From Pseudoalteromonas luteoviolacea (GTDB lineage Bacteria; Pseudomonadota; Gammaproteobacteria; Enterobacterales; Alteromonadaceae): DNA of 64,000 bases. A program made the translations under genes and the position numbers. The notes beneath the pieces are model-generated. The model ran no database searches, was not told the DNA's origin, and saw nothing but the letters and a program-made list of their open reading frames with translations. This document shows positions 1 to 7,129 of the stretch, piece after piece (positions within the stretch are counted from its first letter, which is position 1; each line of letters opens with the position of its first letter). Where the stretch lies: assembly GCF_000814765.1 (NCBI RefSeq), contig NZ_JWIC01000010.1:816001-880000 (forward strand). Reading direction: 5' to 3'.

Positions 1-141
1 GCCGGGGTCGTTTTTACTTAACTCACTACGCATGACTTTAAGGTATTCTTTTTTGGGGGTGTCTACATCACTCGCAATCACATCTGCAGCAGTTAAAGAA
101 AAAGTAGCGGCGAGTACAGTAACAATCATCGAAAGTTTCAT
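1..141 (-). CDS. Partial small secreted protein, unknown function
   Basis: The first 47 codons of a gene that runs off the left edge of the window. It starts with MKLSMIVTVLAAT and a hydrophobic stretch to about residue 24, ending near DVIASDV, which reads as a Sec signal peptide, followed by a charged segment (PKKEYLKVMRSELSK). An AAGGA ribosome binding site lies a few bases before the ATG at 141. I do not recognise the family and the rest of the gene is not visible. Confidence 0.7.
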   Translation of the reverse strand, partial: MKLSMIVTVLAATFSLTAADVIASDVDTPKKEYLKVMRSELSKNDPG

Positions 142-311
142 CTTGCTATCCTTGTTGGTTGGTAAGTCACAGCTATTGAAACACCGGACGCATGACAAAA
201 CTGTCTAATAAGCGTTCATTCTTGTGATAAAGTTTATAAAACTGTCAGTAAACACATGGCATCAACCCTGCTTAATTTTTACACTCCACGAAAGCAAAGG
301 ATAAGCACGCT

Positions 312-746
312 ATGAATGTAAACAGTACCCACCATACTATATATGCGCCACATACCCCATCGAGCAAGCCCTTAGACGTTGCGGTGCCAAAAAGCACCAT
401 GCAATCAGCATCAACACAAGTGCAGATCAGCGATAACGCAAAACATGCTCAAGAAAAGTGGCAATCTATTGCCAATCAATACGATGTGCACAATATTTCA
501 GACGCCGAGTCTGCCAGCATGTCTCGTGAATTATTTGATGCGGGCTTTATCAATACCACACAAATGATGATAATGATGGCGCCTTCTTCAATGGACGGCT
601 CGCAGCTGAAAAAGCATGACCTGCTCAATGATATGAAGCACACTTTTAAGCTATCAAATGCACTGGGCGGCCATAGCCATACATCAAAAAATGCTTACTT
701 GAGTGCCATTAACATTCTTGAGCGTCTCAATACATCAAGAACATAA
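312..746 (+). CDS. Hypothetical protein, 144 aa
   Basis: A soluble protein with a Ser/Thr/His-rich first 40 residues, then a more regular part beginning VQISDNAKHAQEKW and containing SRELFDAGFI. This layout resembles small unannotated proteins of marine gammaproteobacteria that carry a VQISDxAK motif like that near the ends of flagellar proteins, but I cannot assign a function. No signal peptide or membrane segment is seen. It stands alone between a divergent partial gene and the exbD-like gene. The AAAGGA at 296-302 supports the ATG at 312. Confidence 0.65.
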   Translation: MNVNSTHHTIYAPHTPSSKPLDVAVPKSTMQSASTQVQISDNAKHAQEKWQSIANQYDVHNISDAESASMSRELFDAGFINTTQMMIMMAPSSMDGSQLKKHDLLNDMKHTFKLSNALGGHSHTSKNAYLSAINILERLNTSRT

Positions 747-851
747 ATCCAGACATATCACACATCATTATTTTGTAATTTCACCCCTTTTTGAGCGCGG
801 TGACGTTTTACATATAACGAATAAGATATTTAATGATGTAAGGTGATAATA

Positions 852-1250
852 ATGAAGAAAAAATATCAACCCACAGCTCCTGCTAATTCGGATGTAGACA
901 TGAACCCAATGCTCGATATTGTGTTTATTTTACTTATCTTTTTTATCGTGACTGCCAGTTTTCAAAAAGCCCATGTACTTGATATTAATAAGCCCACGAA
1001 ATCAAATCAGGCTTTAAACCAATCCGTTGTACCACAGTTTTTTATTGATCAACAAAACCGCATTTTTTTAAATCAAAGACCAATTGAAGTTGATGCCATC
1101 GCAGTCAATATTGCTCGACTTGCAGCACAAGGAGAGATCACCTCTATCAGTTTAAAGGCGCATGAGCAAAGTGAGCACAACACCTTGGTGAGTGTATTAA
1201 ATGCGATCAAATCGCAAACCTCAACGCCTGTGTCTCTGGCCAGCTCATAG
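852..1250 (+). CDS. ExbD/TolR-family proton-channel subunit, orphan
   Basis: ExbD and TolR work with ExbB or TolQ to convert proton motive force into energy for TonB or Tol-Pal. This 132-residue protein has the family layout: a short cytoplasmic N terminus, one membrane helix (about residues 20-38), and a periplasmic domain. The helix begins MLDIVFILLIFFIV and keeps the essential aspartate (Asp22 here, Asp25 in E. coli ExbD). ATG 852 is preferred over the upstream GTG 843 because AAGGTG at 840-845 is well spaced. No exbB, tolQ or tonB is nearby, so its partner must be elsewhere. The gene ends convergent with the cystatin-like gene. Confidence 0.85.
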   Translation: MKKKYQPTAPANSDVDMNPMLDIVFILLIFFIVTASFQKAHVLDINKPTKSNQALNQSVVPQFFIDQQNRIFLNQRPIEVDAIAVNIARLAAQGEITSISLKAHEQSEHNTLVSVLNAIKSQTSTPVSLASS

Positions 1251-1269
1251 AATAGGTGGAGAAGATAAA

Positions 1270-1302
1270 GGCCAAAGTGTCGCATCACCTAACACCTTGG
1301 CC
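1270..1302. terminator. Imperfect hairpin between convergent genes
   Basis: GGCCAAAGTGT (1270-1280) pairs with ACACCTTGGCC (1292-1302) with one mismatch, between the ends of exbD (+) and the cystatin-like gene (-). There is no clear T run, so it may only protect the 3' end. Confidence 0.4.
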
Positions 1303-1310
1303 GTGCAAAA

Positions 1311-1880
1311 TTAAGGGTTGATATGATGCAGCTCGGTATCAACCAGTTTGCCTTCAAAATTACGGTGCGCATCAATGCGGGCGAAGAACGCCTGCGCATT
1401 CGGCGTCACAGGAATAACGACTGAGTAAAACGCAAAGTTTAATCCTGCCACCACTTGCTGCTGTGCGGCTAAAATCATGTAGTTCACGCCAACTAAAGAC
1501 TCAATTTGCTCAGCAGCGCTTTTCTCAGCGTCAGTGAAGTTTTCACGCAGTGCAACTGAGTCAAAAGAACCAATCGGCGGCACTAATACTGGCTCGCTGA
1601 ATGTGCGATCTGATAGTTGAGTAAAATGCTCACCTTGTTGATTAACAACAATCAGCTCTAAGCGATTTACTTTAGGCACATTTGGCGCAACCACAGGTGA
1701 AACAAAACAGTAAAACGCAAAGTTTTTACCATTAACCACTTGAGATTGTGCTGCCAACGGTTTTATTTCTACGCCATCTCGCTTGTTGATGTGCTCAAAT
1801 GCATTGATGTACTCTTTATCAAAATCTTGTGCTAAAACGATTGGACCAAAACCACCTAAAATACGATTTGCTTCAGACAT
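1311..1880 (-). CDS. Double cystatin-like protein, 189 aa
   Basis: The protein contains two copies of a segment ending in a cystatin-type first hairpin loop: AAQSQVVNGKNFAFY (QVVNG at residues 47-51) and AAQQQVVAGLNFAFY (QVVAG at 142-146). QVVAG followed by xNY/F is the hallmark of stefins and cystatins, inhibitors of papain-type cysteine proteases, and the N-terminal RILGGFGP also recalls the glycine trunk that enters the protease cleft. No signal peptide is seen, so it should be cytoplasmic unless exported otherwise. Strong sequence resemblance; inhibitory activity is inferred. It is divergent from a small HTH gene with a three-repeat element between them. Confidence 0.6.
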   Translation of the reverse strand: MSEANRILGGFGPIVLAQDFDKEYINAFEHINKRDGVEIKPLAAQSQVVNGKNFAFYCFVSPVVAPNVPKVNRLELIVVNQQGEHFTQLSDRTFSEPVLVPPIGSFDSVALRENFTDAEKSAAEQIESLVGVNYMILAAQQQVVAGLNFAFYSVVIPVTPNAQAFFARIDAHRNFEGKLVDTELHHINP

Positions 1881-1975
1881 TGTTTTATCCTTTTATGTCA
1901 TAGATGAATAGATGCTCCAGTCTGTGGAGCGACTTTAGATGCGACCTAGTCTAGGCGTAATGAGTTGGTTTTTTG

Positions 1976-2003
1976 GCATCAGTTTAGTATCACTTTGGTA
2001 TCA
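1976..2003. promoter_or_regulatory. Three 11-bp-spaced G(C/T)ATCA repeats, candidate operator
   Basis: GCATCA at 1976, GTATCA at 1987 and GTATCA at 1998 are spaced exactly 11 bases apart, on one face of the helix, between the divergent cystatin-like and HTH genes. This looks like a binding array; the regulator could be the neighbouring HTH protein. Confidence 0.4.
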
Positions 2004-2137
2004 GATAAAAAGCGTAAATTTCACGTAACTTTTGCGCCTTATGTGTACACCAAAACGCACACTGATTAAGAGTAGATCAAGTGGCGAAAGTCATTGGTCA
2101 TTGCTAGGCTTTAGGGCCTTACTCAAGGAGTCAAATA

Positions 2138-2368
2138 ATGGATGGCAGAGTGAAGCTGGATTGTAAAACCCTTAAGCAACTGAGACGAAATATGGGGCTG
2201 AGCCAAGAGAAACTGGCTTGCGCCTGCCAAGAGCAAGCCCTATGCGTCTCCATCGCAACACTAAAACGCGCTGAATGCGGCTGTAAAGTTTACCACCGCA
2301 CCGCCAGAGAGCTTGCCCGTTTTTATCAAATCCCTGTAAAAGATCTGCTGTGTGAGCAAACCAGCTAA
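2138..2368 (+). CDS. Small XRE-type helix-turn-helix protein, 76 aa
   Basis: Residues 8-65 form a helix-turn-helix: LKQLRRNMGLSQEKLACAC, then SIATLKRAECG and TARELARFYQIPVKDLL. This is the HTH module often found at the N terminus of large bacterial ATPase/cyclase regulators, where the SIATIKRAExG motif is typical. Here it stands alone: the frame stops at 2368 and no effector domain follows. It may be an autonomous DNA-binding protein, perhaps repressing itself and the divergent cystatin-like gene. AAGGAG at 2125-2130 supports the start. Confidence 0.75.
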   Translation: MDGRVKLDCKTLKQLRRNMGLSQEKLACACQEQALCVSIATLKRAECGCKVYHRTARELARFYQIPVKDLLCEQTS

Positions 2369-2458
2369 TTCAATTTGAATCGATTTGTAACAAATTGAGT
2401 GTTCTCAAACTGATCACTTTGCCCTACTCTAGAAACATAAGAGCAAATGGAGAACGCG

Positions 2459-3151
2459 ATGAAAGATTTACAAAAGTTGGTCAGTGGTTTAAACAAATCA
2501 GGCGCATTGAGTGGCTTACTGGGCGGCGTTGCTGGCGGTGGCGTAAGCAGCTTATTAAGCAGTAAAAAGGGCAAAAAAACGGGTAAAAAAGCCGTCAAAT
2601 ATGGCGCGCTTGCTGCTGTGGGCGGACTCGCTTGGAAAGCTTACAAGCAATATAGCGAACAAAATGAAGCAGCTGCACAAAAGCGAGATAGCGCCGCCTT
2701 TGATAAAGCCATGGCAACACGCTCACAACCAGCGCGTCACTTCGATTTTAAACCTGCCACCATACAAGAGCACAGCTTCGAACAGGTTGTCGAAGATGAA
2801 AGTGGCTCTGGGCAACTCTTACTTATGCGGGCTATGATAGCAGCCGCTTATGCAGATGGGCACATAGATGACAATGAGCGCCAGAAAATATTTGCCCAAG
2901 TTGAAACCATGACGCTTAGCGTGCAAGAAAAAGCCATGTTATTTGATGAATTAAGACAACCTATGAGCCTTTCTGAGCTGGTGCAAGCAGTGCCTAATGC
3001 ACAAACAGGCATTGAAGTTTATGCAGCCAGTGCCAGTGCCATCGATCTACAGCAAACGATTTCACAGCAATATTTGCAAACTCTGGCGAATCAGCTTTGC
3101 ATCCCAAAAGAGTTGGTGCACTCTATCCATCAACAGCTTGATGAGCTCTAA
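2459..3151 (+). CDS. YebE-like DUF533/TerB-fold membrane protein
   Basis: The N-terminal half (residues about 12-60) is Gly/Ser/Ala-rich with a hydrophobic membrane segment after a Lys-rich patch (GKKTGKKAVKYGALAAVGGLAWKAY), matching the YebE family of inner membrane proteins (DUF533). The C-terminal half (about 115-230) is a TerB-like helical domain with the typical AAYADGHIDDNERQKI helix. Function is unknown, with a suggested envelope stress role. ATG 2459 is preferred over ATG 2447 because GGAG at 2449-2452 is ideally spaced. It is followed by a strong bidirectional terminator shared with nth. Confidence 0.85.
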   Translation: MKDLQKLVSGLNKSGALSGLLGGVAGGGVSSLLSSKKGKKTGKKAVKYGALAAVGGLAWKAYKQYSEQNEAAAQKRDSAAFDKAMATRSQPARHFDFKPATIQEHSFEQVVEDESGSGQLLLMRAMIAAAYADGHIDDNERQKIFAQVETMTLSVQEKAMLFDELRQPMSLSELVQAVPNAQTGIEVYAASASAIDLQQTISQQYLQTLANQLCIPKELVHSIHQQLDEL

Positions 3152-3166
3152 GTTGCCAGTGTGACG

Positions 3167-3222
3167 TTTAGTTTTGTTGCTATGCGTGCTTCGAGGTAAG
3201 CACGCCAACCGCCAAAACTAAA
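3167..3222. terminator. Bidirectional terminator between yebE-like gene and nth
   Basis: An outer 10-bp stem (TTTAGTTTTG 3167-3176 with CAAAACTAAA 3213-3222) encloses a perfect 8-bp hairpin (GCGTGCTT 3184-3191 with AAGCACGC 3198-3205). It sits between two convergent genes. Confidence 0.75.
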
Positions 3223-3225
3223 TAA

Positions 3226-3894
3226 TTAAGGCTTTTTAACCACTTTAGGTCGCTTGCGATTAGGATAGCAAGTCGTGCACATTGGACAAACCGTACCGTC
3301 ACAGCCTCTGGCTGTACAAAACTCTCGGCCATAGTAAATAAACTGCAAATGCAGATCATTCCAGCATTCTTTAGGAAACAATCGTTTCAAATCTTTTTCT
3401 GTTTGCGCGACGTTTTTACCGTTGGTCAATCCCCAGCGCTGGGCTAAGCGATGAATATGGGTATCCACAGGGAAAGCGGGGACACCAAATGCCTGCGCCA
3501 TCACCACCCCTGCCGTTTTATGCCCCACCCCAGGTAGCGTTTCCAATGCATCCATATCTTCGGGCACAATGCCGTCATAGTCTGCCACTAAGATTTCAGA
3601 CAGCTTTTTGATGGCTTTCGACTTTTGCGGCGATAAACCACACGGACGGATGATCTGCTTAATATCTTCAACCGATTGCTTGGCCATATCAAAGGGATTG
3701 TCTGCCAATTGCCATAGCGATGGCGTCACCTGATTCACGCGCTCATCAGTACATTGCGCAGAGAGTAAAACGGCCACGAGCAAGGTATAAGGGTCTTTAT
3801 GATCCAGAGGAATAGGCGGTTTTGGATAACGTGCTTGTAAATCTGCCAAGATATACGCTACGCGCTCCGCTTTAAGTAAGTTTTTTTCCGGCAC
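3226..3894 (-). CDS. nth: Endonuclease III (DNA glycosylase/AP lyase)
   Basis: Base-excision repair enzyme that removes oxidised pyrimidines and nicks the abasic site. The helix-hairpin-helix LPGVGHKTAGVV (residues 120-131) carries the catalytic lysine (Lys126), and VDTH holds the catalytic aspartate (Asp144). The length of 222 aa is normal. The C terminus has five cysteines (193, 198, 203, 206, 209) with spacing unlike the usual C-X6-C-X2-C-X5-C iron-sulfur loop. It is not beside the rnf genes where many gammaproteobacteria keep nth, so this may be a second copy. Core identity is secure; cluster geometry is uncertain. Confidence 0.9.
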   Translation of the reverse strand: MPEKNLLKAERVAYILADLQARYPKPPIPLDHKDPYTLLVAVLLSAQCTDERVNQVTPSLWQLADNPFDMAKQSVEDIKQIIRPCGLSPQKSKAIKKLSEILVADYDGIVPEDMDALETLPGVGHKTAGVVMAQAFGVPAFPVDTHIHRLAQRWGLTNGKNVAQTEKDLKRLFPKECWNDLHLQFIYYGREFCTARGCDGTVCPMCTTCYPNRKRPKVVKKP

Positions 3895-4009
3895 AAGTAT
3901 TAACCTAATGTACTTTCTTCATTGCTGTGTGCCTAATTTACACTGACGCCCAACAGACGTCAGCATAAAACCGTTAATTAATCCCTTTTGGCATCAAAAT
4001 GCTAAACGC

Positions 4010-4939
4010 TTAAGTGCCAAGGTATTGCCCCAAAGCGATGAAAAATGGTACGCCCAACAACACATTGAATGGAAAAGTGATACCCAGTGACGCTGTGATA
4101 GACATGCCTGCGTTGGCTTCAGGCAAGCTCTCTTTCATTGCCGCAGGTACCGCAATATACGAAGCACTCGCCCCCAATACGGCCATCAGCGCAATCCCTC
4201 CGGCGCTTAATTCCAATAACACACCCAAACCAGTCCCAGCTAAACCACCTAACATCGGCATCAATATCGCAAAGCTGATTAAAAACAAACTGTTCTTCTT
4301 TAAAGTGCCTAATTGCTCACCTGCCACCAATCCCATTTTTAATAAGAATAGCGCTAATACGCCTGAGAATAGCTCCACAAAAAATGGCGTGAGTTTTTGC
4401 ACACTATCGCCGCCAACAAAGCCAATCACCAAGCTGCCCACCATGAGTAAAATACTCTGATTAGCCACCAGCTCTTTTTTGATAAAGGCACGGTTTATGA
4501 CCTTCAAGTTACCTTTGGCGAGTACTAAACCAACCAAGATCGCAGGCATCTCTAACAACACCACAAACAAGGGGAAATAAGCTTCATAGGCGATATTGCC
4601 CGCTTCAAGTAAAGCAACAGCAACAGCATAAGTGGCCACACTGACCGAGCCATAATGCGCAGCAATGGCGCCTGCATTAATTTTATCTAACTGACCAAAA
4701 TAGCGTAATAATGGGTAGGCAACGAGCGGTAACAATAAACCAAAGGCCACCACGGCGATAGACATGGTTAAAAGTGCAGGATCGACATGCTGCTGTAATG
4801 CGATACCGCCTTTTAGACCAATCGCGACCATCAAAAAAAGACTGAGTGTTTTATATAACCCATCTGGGAAAGGAATTTTTGCACCTAATAATTGCGCAAT
4901 GATCCCAAGTAAAAAAAAAGCGACGACCGCATCTATCAT
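4010..4939 (-). CDS. SbtA-family sodium-dependent bicarbonate permease
   Basis: A 309-residue, roughly ten-helix integral membrane protein of the SbtA family (Pfam PF05982, earlier DUF897), known from cyanobacteria as a high-affinity Na+/HCO3- symporter. Family-like segments are KTLSLFLMVAIGLKGG near the N terminus and AIAAHYGSVSVATYAVA in the middle. It begins 3 bases after the stop of a small membrane protein gene, suggesting translational coupling, and the pair is divergent from a CbbR-like LysR regulator. The context suggests inorganic carbon supply for anaplerotic carboxylation, since no RuBisCO genes are seen. Substrate is inferred from the family. Confidence 0.85.
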   Translation of the reverse strand: MIDAVVAFFLLGIIAQLLGAKIPFPDGLYKTLSLFLMVAIGLKGGIALQQHVDPALLTMSIAVVAFGLLLPLVAYPLLRYFGQLDKINAGAIAAHYGSVSVATYAVAVALLEAGNIAYEAYFPLFVVLLEMPAILVGLVLAKGNLKVINRAFIKKELVANQSILLMVGSLVIGFVGGDSVQKLTPFFVELFSGVLALFLLKMGLVAGEQLGTLKKNSLFLISFAILMPMLGGLAGTGLGVLLELSAGGIALMAVLGASASYIAVPAAMKESLPEANAGMSITASLGITFPFNVLLGVPFFIALGQYLGT

Positions 4940-4942
4940 GAC

Positions 4943-5155
4943 CTACTTTGCCTCTTTTAACTGGCGAGACGAAGCGCGCATTGGTGCGTGGCTATCACGT
5001 GAAGATTGTATCAAACTGACGATTGAAAAACTGAAAATAGATAAAGCCAGCAGAGTAAAACCCGTACTACCATGACCAAGTAAACTGCTCAAATACGAAA
5101 ATGCCAACAGACTTAAGCACGTTATTAAAGGTAATGCCAAACTTTTAAATGTCAT
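4943..5155 (-). CDS. Small two-helix membrane protein upstream of sbtA-like gene
   Basis: A 70-residue protein with two hydrophobic segments (about residues 5-22 and 32-50) and a basic, Ser-rich tail. The start at 5155 is chosen over longer options because AGGAGAG lies directly upstream. It ends 3 bases before the SbtA-like permease, so the two are surely co-transcribed. It is not the PII-like SbtB known from cyanobacteria. It may be a permease subunit or modulator; I do not recognise the family. Confidence 0.65.
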   Translation of the reverse strand: MTFKSLALPLITCLSLLAFSYLSSLLGHGSTGFTLLALSIFSFSIVSLIQSSRDSHAPMRASSRQLKEAK

Positions 5156-5199
5156 AACTCTCTCCTCTGTATTTTTGAAGATTTTACAAAAGTCTAAAT

Positions 5200-5238
5200 A
5201 TAGATAAAAATAGATAGTAACTAAGGCAACCATAGATA
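5200..5238. promoter_or_regulatory. ATAGATA direct repeats in divergent sbtA/LysR promoter region
   Basis: ATAGATA occurs at 5200, 5210 and 5232, in the short AT-rich gap between the divergent permease operon and LysR gene. The spacings of 10 and 22 bases fit one helical face, as expected for a LysR tetramer site. Confidence 0.35.
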
Positions 5239-5267
5239 AAACTCTAATTTAAGGATTTAGTTGCAAT

Positions 5268-6200
5268 ATGGCTTCAAGATTACATGCCCATATCGGGACT
5301 TTCAGACAACTTGAAATTCTCTTAGCCTTACATCAAGGCGGTAGCGTTAAAGCCGCGTCAGAAAAGCTGTTTTTAACTCAGCCAACAGTGTCAATGCAGC
5401 TAAAAAAACTGGCTGAAGCAATTGGCCTACCGCTTTATGAGCAAGTCGGTAAGCAGTTAAAATTTACCGATGCAGGCCTTGCTACCGTTGCGACAGCAAA
5501 GCAAATATTGCAAAGTTGCGAAGAGTTGGACATGCACCTCTCGAACCTACGAGGGCTCAAGTCAGGTACCTTGAGGCTATCCAGCGTCACCACGGCTAAA
5601 TACTTTATCCCGCATTTACTGGGGCCCTTTTGCGAACGATATCCAGGCATAGATATTCAATTTACGGTGGCCAATAGACAGCAAGTCATTGAGCGCCTTG
5701 AGCAAGGACTAGATGACTTTTATGTATTCAGCCACTTGCCTGAAGGGCTAGATTTAGAAGTCATTGAATTTATGTCCAATGACTTAGTCGCCATCGCGCC
5801 CGCTTCTCATCCATTTAGCCAAAAAGACACCGTGTCATTAGAGGAGTTTTGCCAAGAGGACTTCCTCATTCGAGAATCAGGTTCGGGAACCCGTTACGCC
5901 ACAGAAGCATTTTTCAAAAACCAAACTGTGACGCCAAACATAAAAATGACCATTGCCAGTAATGAAGCCATTATTCACTCCGTATTATCACGTCTTGGGG
6001 TTTCTATTTTATCGTCTCATACGCTAGCCTTTGGTGAGATCCATGATGTTAATGTTATCAATGTCGAGTCTTTACCCATTCGATCTAAATGGTCATTTTC
6101 ATGGACCAAACGCAAAACGCTGTCACCTATCGCCAGTGTGTTTTTAACGTATGTAGAAACTGAAGGACGAGAAATCATGCAAAATGCGATTAGAATCTAA
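5268..6200 (+). CDS. LysR-family regulator, CbbR/CmpR-like
   Basis: Standard 310-residue LysR regulator: winged HTH in residues about 10-70 (VKAASEKLFLTQPTVSMQLKKL), linker helix, then a substrate-binding domain from about residue 95. The sequence, especially TFRQLEILLALHQGGSVKAASEKL and LRLSSVTTAKYFIPHLLGPF, resembles CbbR/CmpR regulators that control carbon fixation and bicarbonate uptake. Its position divergent from the SbtA-type permease makes control of that operon likely, with a metabolic co-inducer. The target is inferred from neighbourhood. Confidence 0.85.
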   Translation: MASRLHAHIGTFRQLEILLALHQGGSVKAASEKLFLTQPTVSMQLKKLAEAIGLPLYEQVGKQLKFTDAGLATVATAKQILQSCEELDMHLSNLRGLKSGTLRLSSVTTAKYFIPHLLGPFCERYPGIDIQFTVANRQQVIERLEQGLDDFYVFSHLPEGLDLEVIEFMSNDLVAIAPASHPFSQKDTVSLEEFCQEDFLIRESGSGTRYATEAFFKNQTVTPNIKMTIASNEAIIHSVLSRLGVSILSSHTLAFGEIHDVNVINVESLPIRSKWSFSWTKRKTLSPIASVFLTYVETEGREIMQNAIRI

Positions 6201-6293
6201 AATGCTCAAAAAAAACACACTTGGGTGAAAGTTAATATCAGTAGCTCAGGTCTTTTGAAAGAATGGTAATTTTAACCGCTTGAGGATTCGACT

Positions 6294-7100
6294 ATGACAT
6301 ACTCGCTTAAATTAGCCCCCCTGTTTATGGTTTTAGGATTAACGGCATGTGGAGGCAGCAGCAGCTCGTCACCAAGCAATACCGCATCAGAGAGCACATC
6401 GGCGACCACAACAACCTCGTCATCCTCTACAACAACCTCGTCATCCTCTACAACAACCTCATCAACGGATACCTCAACGTCTCAACCCGCAGCCTCTTCG
6501 GTGACCTATGAACTCACGTTTACCCAAACATGGGCGCGCAGTAATTTTCCAACCAATTACCCCAATGGCACACACTTCTCTCCCATGATCGGATTAACAC
6601 ACAATGATCAAGGGCGCATTTTTCAGCCTGATAGTACAGCCAGCGCAGGTATCATCAGCATGGCTGAAACAGGGGCAAAAACGCTACTTAGAAACGAGAT
6701 AAGTGATATACAAAACCTTGGTAACTCGAGCTACTTAATTGATGAAGCCGGGATCCCCAATGGCAGTGACAGCGTCACTTTAACTTTTGAGGCAAGCCAA
6801 ACCTTTGCGCACTTGAGTATTGTGTCTATGGTTGCGCCAAGCCCTGACTGGTTTATTGGCATAGACAGCCTACTCCTGTTTGAAGATAACCAGTGGGTAG
6901 ATGAGCAAACCATTCAACTTAAAGTATATGATGCTGGCAGTGATAGCGGTGTGACCTTTAGCGCCGCAAATTCAACCACAGATCCACAGGGCTCCATATC
7001 ATTACTTAACAGCGCGCGCAGCGATACCGATTTCAGTGATGGCGTGCATTTTAATAGTGGTGAAAGCATTGGCTTTATCACAATTAAACGTATGCAGTAG
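6294..7100 (+). CDS. Spondin-domain lipoprotein with TTTSSSS linker
   Basis: A lipoprotein signal ends at the lipobox LTAC (Cys19). Residues about 20-68 are a Ser/Thr linker encoded partly by a 21-bp tandem repeat. The remaining 200 residues match the spondin N domain: YELTFTQTWARSNFPTNYP, HFSPMIGLTHN, and SPDWFIGIDSLLLF. In animals this domain belongs to extracellular matrix proteins; bacterial versions are usually exported and uncharacterised. It is probably anchored in the outer membrane with the domain held out on a flexible stalk. It stands alone. Confidence 0.8.
   Translation: MTYSLKLAPLFMVLGLTACGGSSSSSPSNTASESTSATTTTSSSSTTTSSSSTTTSSTDTSTSQPAASSVTYELTFTQTWARSNFPTNYPNGTHFSPMIGLTHNDQGRIFQPDSTASAGIISMAETGAKTLLRNEISDIQNLGNSSYLIDEAGIPNGSDSVTLTFEASQTFAHLSIVSMVAPSPDWFIGIDSLLLFEDNQWVDEQTIQLKVYDAGSDSGVTFSAANSTTDPQGSISLLNSARSDTDFSDGVHFNSGESIGFITIKRMQ
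6408..6464 (+). repeat. 21-bp coding tandem repeat (TTTSSSS)
   Basis: Two identical 21-base units (6408-6428 and 6429-6449) followed by a partial third (6450-6464) encode the Thr/Ser linker of the spondin lipoprotein. Identical copies make this a likely site of slippage and stalk length variation. Confidence 0.85.
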
Positions 7101-7109
7101 TCCCTCAGG

Positions 7110-7129
7110 CCGTCACAATGATGTGACGG
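7110..7129. terminator. Bidirectional hairpin terminator
   Basis: CCGTCACA (7110-7117) and TGTGACGG (7122-7129) form a perfect 8-bp stem with a four-base loop between the convergent spondin lipoprotein and LysR genes. Confidence 0.65.
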
